26,271 bases of DNA from Mageeibacillus sp. UBA5747 (lineage in GTDB: Bacteria; Bacillota; Clostridia; Saccharofermentanales; UBA5734): contig DIFN01000010.1 of the NCBI GenBank assembly GCA_002419145.1, forward strand, positions 20,727-46,997. The letters are read 5' to 3'. Every line of letters starts with the position of its first letter. Position 1 is the first letter of the stretch. Below, in pieces: positions 23,938-26,271 of the stretch. A model generated the notes under the pieces. It worked only from the letters and a program-made list of their open reading frames with translations, was not told where the DNA came from and did no database searches. The position numbers and the translations under genes are program-made.

Positions 23938-25107
23938 ATGAGAGCATTTTATGTAGAGGCGGATTTTGTTCCAAAAGAGGGCTATATTCTGTCCGAGCGC
24001 GAACGGTCGACGCAAAGGGCTTTGCGCGGCAATTCTATCTGGAAAAACATTCGGGGTGCGGTCGTCGATCGTCCTGTACCCGAATGCAAGGATGACCAGG
24101 TCCTGGTCAAAGTGGGTGCTGCAGGTATCTGTGGCACGGATGCCCATCTGTTGCGTCAGGATGAGGACGGCTATTCCAAATACGACGGCCATTCGAAATA
24201 CCCGATCATCACAGGACATGAATTCTCCGGTAAAATTGTCGAAGTTGGCAAAAATGTCAAGAAGTTGAAGGTAGGTGACCTTGTCGGCATCGAATCCATG
24301 CACTGGTGCGGTGAATGTGACGCCTGCCGTCGGGGTATGTTCAACCAGTGCAAAGAACTGGAGGAGCCAGGACTGACCTATGACGGTGGATTTGCCGAAT
24401 ACGCGGCAGTCAAGGCTAAGTATTGCTACCCCCTGAATGATATTGTCGATTACTATGGCGACGAAATGACGGCCTTTGAACTGGGCGCGATGATCGAACC
24501 TACGGGTGTTGCGTATAACGGACTGTTTGTACGCGGTGGCGGCTTGAGACCAGGTGGTCATGCAGTCGTGTTTGGCGCTGGACCTATCGGTCTGGCGGCG
24601 ATCTCTCTGCTCAAGACATCTGGTGCAGCCAAGCTGATTGTCTTTGAAAGTATCCCGGAACGCGTCGAATTGGCTAAGCAATGCGGTGCGGATTATGTTT
24701 TCAATCCCATGGATTTTAAATCTGCGGATGAGCAGGCAGACATGTTGATGGATATGACAAAGGGCGTAGGAATTTCTCTATTTGCTGAATGTGCAGGTGC
24801 AACCAAATTCACTTACCCGGTCATGGGGAAAGCGCTCGCAATTGGCGGCAAGACGATTCAGATTGGCCATACCCTGGGAATCACACCGGTAGACATTTTC
24901 AACTGGCAGTGGAATGCAGCCACCATCAGTGGTTCGAATGGCCAATCTGGCCAGGGGATTTACCCGGATGTCATAGCCCTGATGGCGTCCGGAAGAATTG
25001 ACATGCGCAAGATGGTTACAGGCCGCTACAATCTCGAAGACATCGAGGAAGGCATGAAAATCACCGCTGGTAAGGTACTGGTCAGCACAGAGTACCCTAA
25101 ACGCTGA
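23938..25107 (+). CDS. iolM: scyllo-Inosose 3-dehydrogenase, zinc MDR family
   Basis: This 389-residue medium-chain alcohol dehydrogenase has the catalytic zinc ligands C65 (GICGTD) and H94-E95 (GHEFSG). The structural zinc lobe uses C124, C127, C130 and C138 (WCGECDACRRGMFNQC). The NAD-binding GAGPIGLAAISLL lies near 210. In the Thermotoga inositol route IolM oxidises scyllo-inosose at C3 to a diketone. Generic sorbitol or threonine dehydrogenase would be the naive call; the choice rests on the following IolN-like hydrolase and the divergent IolO. AAGGAGG lies just before ATG 23938; an upstream in-frame TTG would include that site. The iolN start is 69 bases after its stop, so they form one operon. 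Confidence 0.8.
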   Translation: MRAFYVEADFVPKEGYILSERERSTQRALRGNSIWKNIRGAVVDRPVPECKDDQVLVKVGAAGICGTDAHLLRQDEDGYSKYDGHSKYPIITGHEFSGKIVEVGKNVKKLKVGDLVGIESMHWCGECDACRRGMFNQCKELEEPGLTYDGGFAEYAAVKAKYCYPLNDIVDYYGDEMTAFELGAMIEPTGVAYNGLFVRGGGLRPGGHAVVFGAGPIGLAAISLLKTSGAAKLIVFESIPERVELAKQCGADYVFNPMDFKSADEQADMLMDMTKGVGISLFAECAGATKFTYPVMGKALAIGGKTIQIGHTLGITPVDIFNWQWNAATISGSNGQSGQGIYPDVIALMASGRIDMRKMVTGRYNLEDIEEGMKITAGKVLVSTEYPKR

Positions 25108-25176
25108 AAGAAAAGATCATCGGCTGAACCGACTGATTCTATGAACCAGAAATCAATATTTAAGGAGGCCCTGACA

Positions 25177-26136
25177 ATGAGCAAATGGACGTTTCCCGTA
25201 CAAGAAGGGAACATGGAAAAGCACAACGGCATTTACTACCAGAACATGACCAACAAAGAAGTGGCTGAGCGACTGAAAAAGAACGACGTTCTCTTGTTGC
25301 CTGTTGGTTCCACGGAAAATCATGGCCCAAGTGCTCCTTATGGCGAAGACACCTATCTGGATGTCCGCTTGTGCGAACAGATTGCCAAAGCGACCGGTTG
25401 CACTGTCGCCCAGCCGATCTGGTATGGTTCCCATCCGTACCATCACTTGGGTATGCCCGGTACGATCATGATTCCGGAAGAAACTTTGGTTGATTACCTC
25501 TGCTATGTTTTCGCTGGCTTCTGGAACACTGGTTTCCGTAAAATTATTGTTGTCAATGGACATGGCCAAGATTATGTCATCCCGGCCGCGATCCACAAGT
25601 TCGGCAAGAAGTTCCAGGTCCCTGGCATCGTCTTATACGTCCATTTCTGGAACTGTGCCAAAGAACAACTTGATATCGAAGCCAATGGCGGACCCTACAA
25701 GACACCATTTATCCATGCTGATGAAGTGGAGCAATCCTGGTCCTTGGCCTTGTTCCCCGAATTGTGCAACCAGGAAGAAGCAGTGGCGACCAAACCTTGC
25801 CCGATGCTGCCACCAGGCCACATCAACAACTCGGCCGAAAGTGGCGTAGGCCCGATCAAATGGTACAACGCATATGGCAGTGTTGGTATGGAATGCATCT
25901 GCACCCCAGAGGGTGTCATTGGTGATGCCAGCTTGGCAGATGCTGAAAAAGCTCGTCTCGGCATCGAACGGACACTCGACTACCTTGAAAAACTGGTCAA
26001 TGATATCCTCGAAAAGTACCCGGCTGGTGAGTTGCCGCCCATCGACAAAGTCACCCAGCGTAACCGCGAAGACATTGAAGCTGTCATCAAAGGTCCGACA
26101 AACGGTGGCCGTCACATCTACACCCTCACGTACTAA
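25177..26136 (+). CDS. iolN: 3-dehydro-scyllo-inosose hydrolase, creatininase family
   Basis: IolN hydrolyses the carbon ring of 3-dehydro-scyllo-inosose to 5-keto-L-gluconate. The 319-residue protein has the creatininase metal site: E47 and H49 in GSTENHG, D58 in GEDTYLD, with the same E-x-H-x8-D spacing as creatininase, H129 in VVNGHGQ and E183 in FIHADEVEQS. Ordinary creatininases are about 260 residues; the longer C-terminal part (PAGELPPIDKVTQRNRED) fits the IolN group. I chose ATG 25177 because AAGGAGG precedes it; ATG 25141 would add twelve residues. Position behind iolM supports the assignment. Creatinine amidohydrolase is the likely mis-annotation. Confidence 0.82.
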   Translation: MSKWTFPVQEGNMEKHNGIYYQNMTNKEVAERLKKNDVLLLPVGSTENHGPSAPYGEDTYLDVRLCEQIAKATGCTVAQPIWYGSHPYHHLGMPGTIMIPEETLVDYLCYVFAGFWNTGFRKIIVVNGHGQDYVIPAAIHKFGKKFQVPGIVLYVHFWNCAKEQLDIEANGGPYKTPFIHADEVEQSWSLALFPELCNQEEAVATKPCPMLPPGHINNSAESGVGPIKWYNAYGSVGMECICTPEGVIGDASLADAEKARLGIERTLDYLEKLVNDILEKYPAGELPPIDKVTQRNREDIEAVIKGPTNGGRHIYTLTY

Positions 26137-26162
26137 TCCCCATGTTACCCATGTTTAGGCAT

Positions 26163-26202
26163 CCCCGGGCTGGCTGTCACTCCCGCGCGGCCAGTTCCGG
26201 GG
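26163..26202 (+). other. Stem-loop between iolN and the next gene
   Basis: CCCCGG (26163-26168) pairs with CCGGGG (26197-26202) and CTGGC (26170-26174) with GCCAG (26190-26194), a GC-rich stem. No T-run follows, so it probably stabilises or processes the mRNA or attenuates partially rather than fully ending transcription. Confidence 0.5.
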
Positions 26203-26259
26203 GCGCCACCCCCCAAAGCTATCAAAATTAATCCGCAAACCGACTAGAAGGAGAACCCT

Positions 26260-26271
26260 ATGAAAGCGAAG
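26260..26271 (+). CDS. Start of the next gene, cut by the window edge
   Basis: AAGGAG at 26248-26253 is correctly spaced before ATG 26260, and four codons (MKAK) are visible. Position 123 bases after iolN suggests another gene of the inositol operon, possibly the inositol dehydrogenase, but four residues cannot show this. Confidence 0.55.

Noticed and set aside
1..26271. tRNA or rRNA genes
   Set aside because: I saw no cloverleaf with a GGTTCGAATCC-like arm and no rRNA core sequence on either strand by eye.

Overview
The window looks like chromosomal DNA of a strictly anaerobic, saccharolytic bacterium, most likely a member of the Clostridia (Bacillota). The reasons are near-consensus AGGAGG ribosome binding sites before almost every intact gene, compact sigma-A type promoters, many U-tailed terminators, a hybrid cluster protein with the short-spaced N-terminal cysteine set, a DUF5320 protein, a zf-trcl zinc ribbon protein and a GPH sugar transporter. 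The species cannot be named from the sequence. Every function below is read from protein motifs and context, without a database search.

Layout. (1) 0.1-5.8 kb: an AraC regulator with a palindrome inside its own promoter, then uxuB-uxuA-kdgA-kdgK, which takes fructuronate to pyruvate and glyceraldehyde-3-phosphate; a strong terminator closes the unit. (2) 5.8-12.2 kb, minus strand: a HAD hydrolase, a GPH sugar:cation symporter, and a three-gene unit (PutP-type Na+ symporter, SLC13/ArsB-like permease, cytidylate-kinase-like protein). (3) 12.4-14.0 kb: hcp. (4) 14.2-20.0 kb: a decayed region holding remnants of a flavin reductase, an ISL3-type transposase, a GGDEF protein, an IolG-like Gfo/Idh oxidoreductase and a cation:proton antiporter. 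Intact genes for a DUF5320 protein, an MFS transporter and a double zinc-ribbon protein lie among them, and a candidate structured RNA precedes the zinc-ribbon gene. (5) 20.2-22.2 kb: a DUF6629-like membrane protein overlapping an ACT-domain protein, then a second AraC regulator. (6) 22.8 kb to the end: iolO, divergent from iolM-iolN, with a further gene starting at the right edge.

How the genes work together. Region 6 resembles the alternative inositol pathway described in Thermotoga maritima: scyllo-inosose is oxidised again (IolM), the diketone ring is opened by a creatininase-fold hydrolase (IolN), and 5-keto-L-gluconate is epimerised to D-tagaturonate (IolO). Tagaturonate is a hexuronate intermediate, so after epimerisation or reduction its carbon could enter the KDG trunk encoded in region 1. 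The window may therefore hold both ends of a joint uronate/inositol route, with an AraC regulator next to each. The inositol dehydrogenase and the tagaturonate-processing enzyme are not intact in the window; a truncated IolG-like gene is present as a pseudogene.
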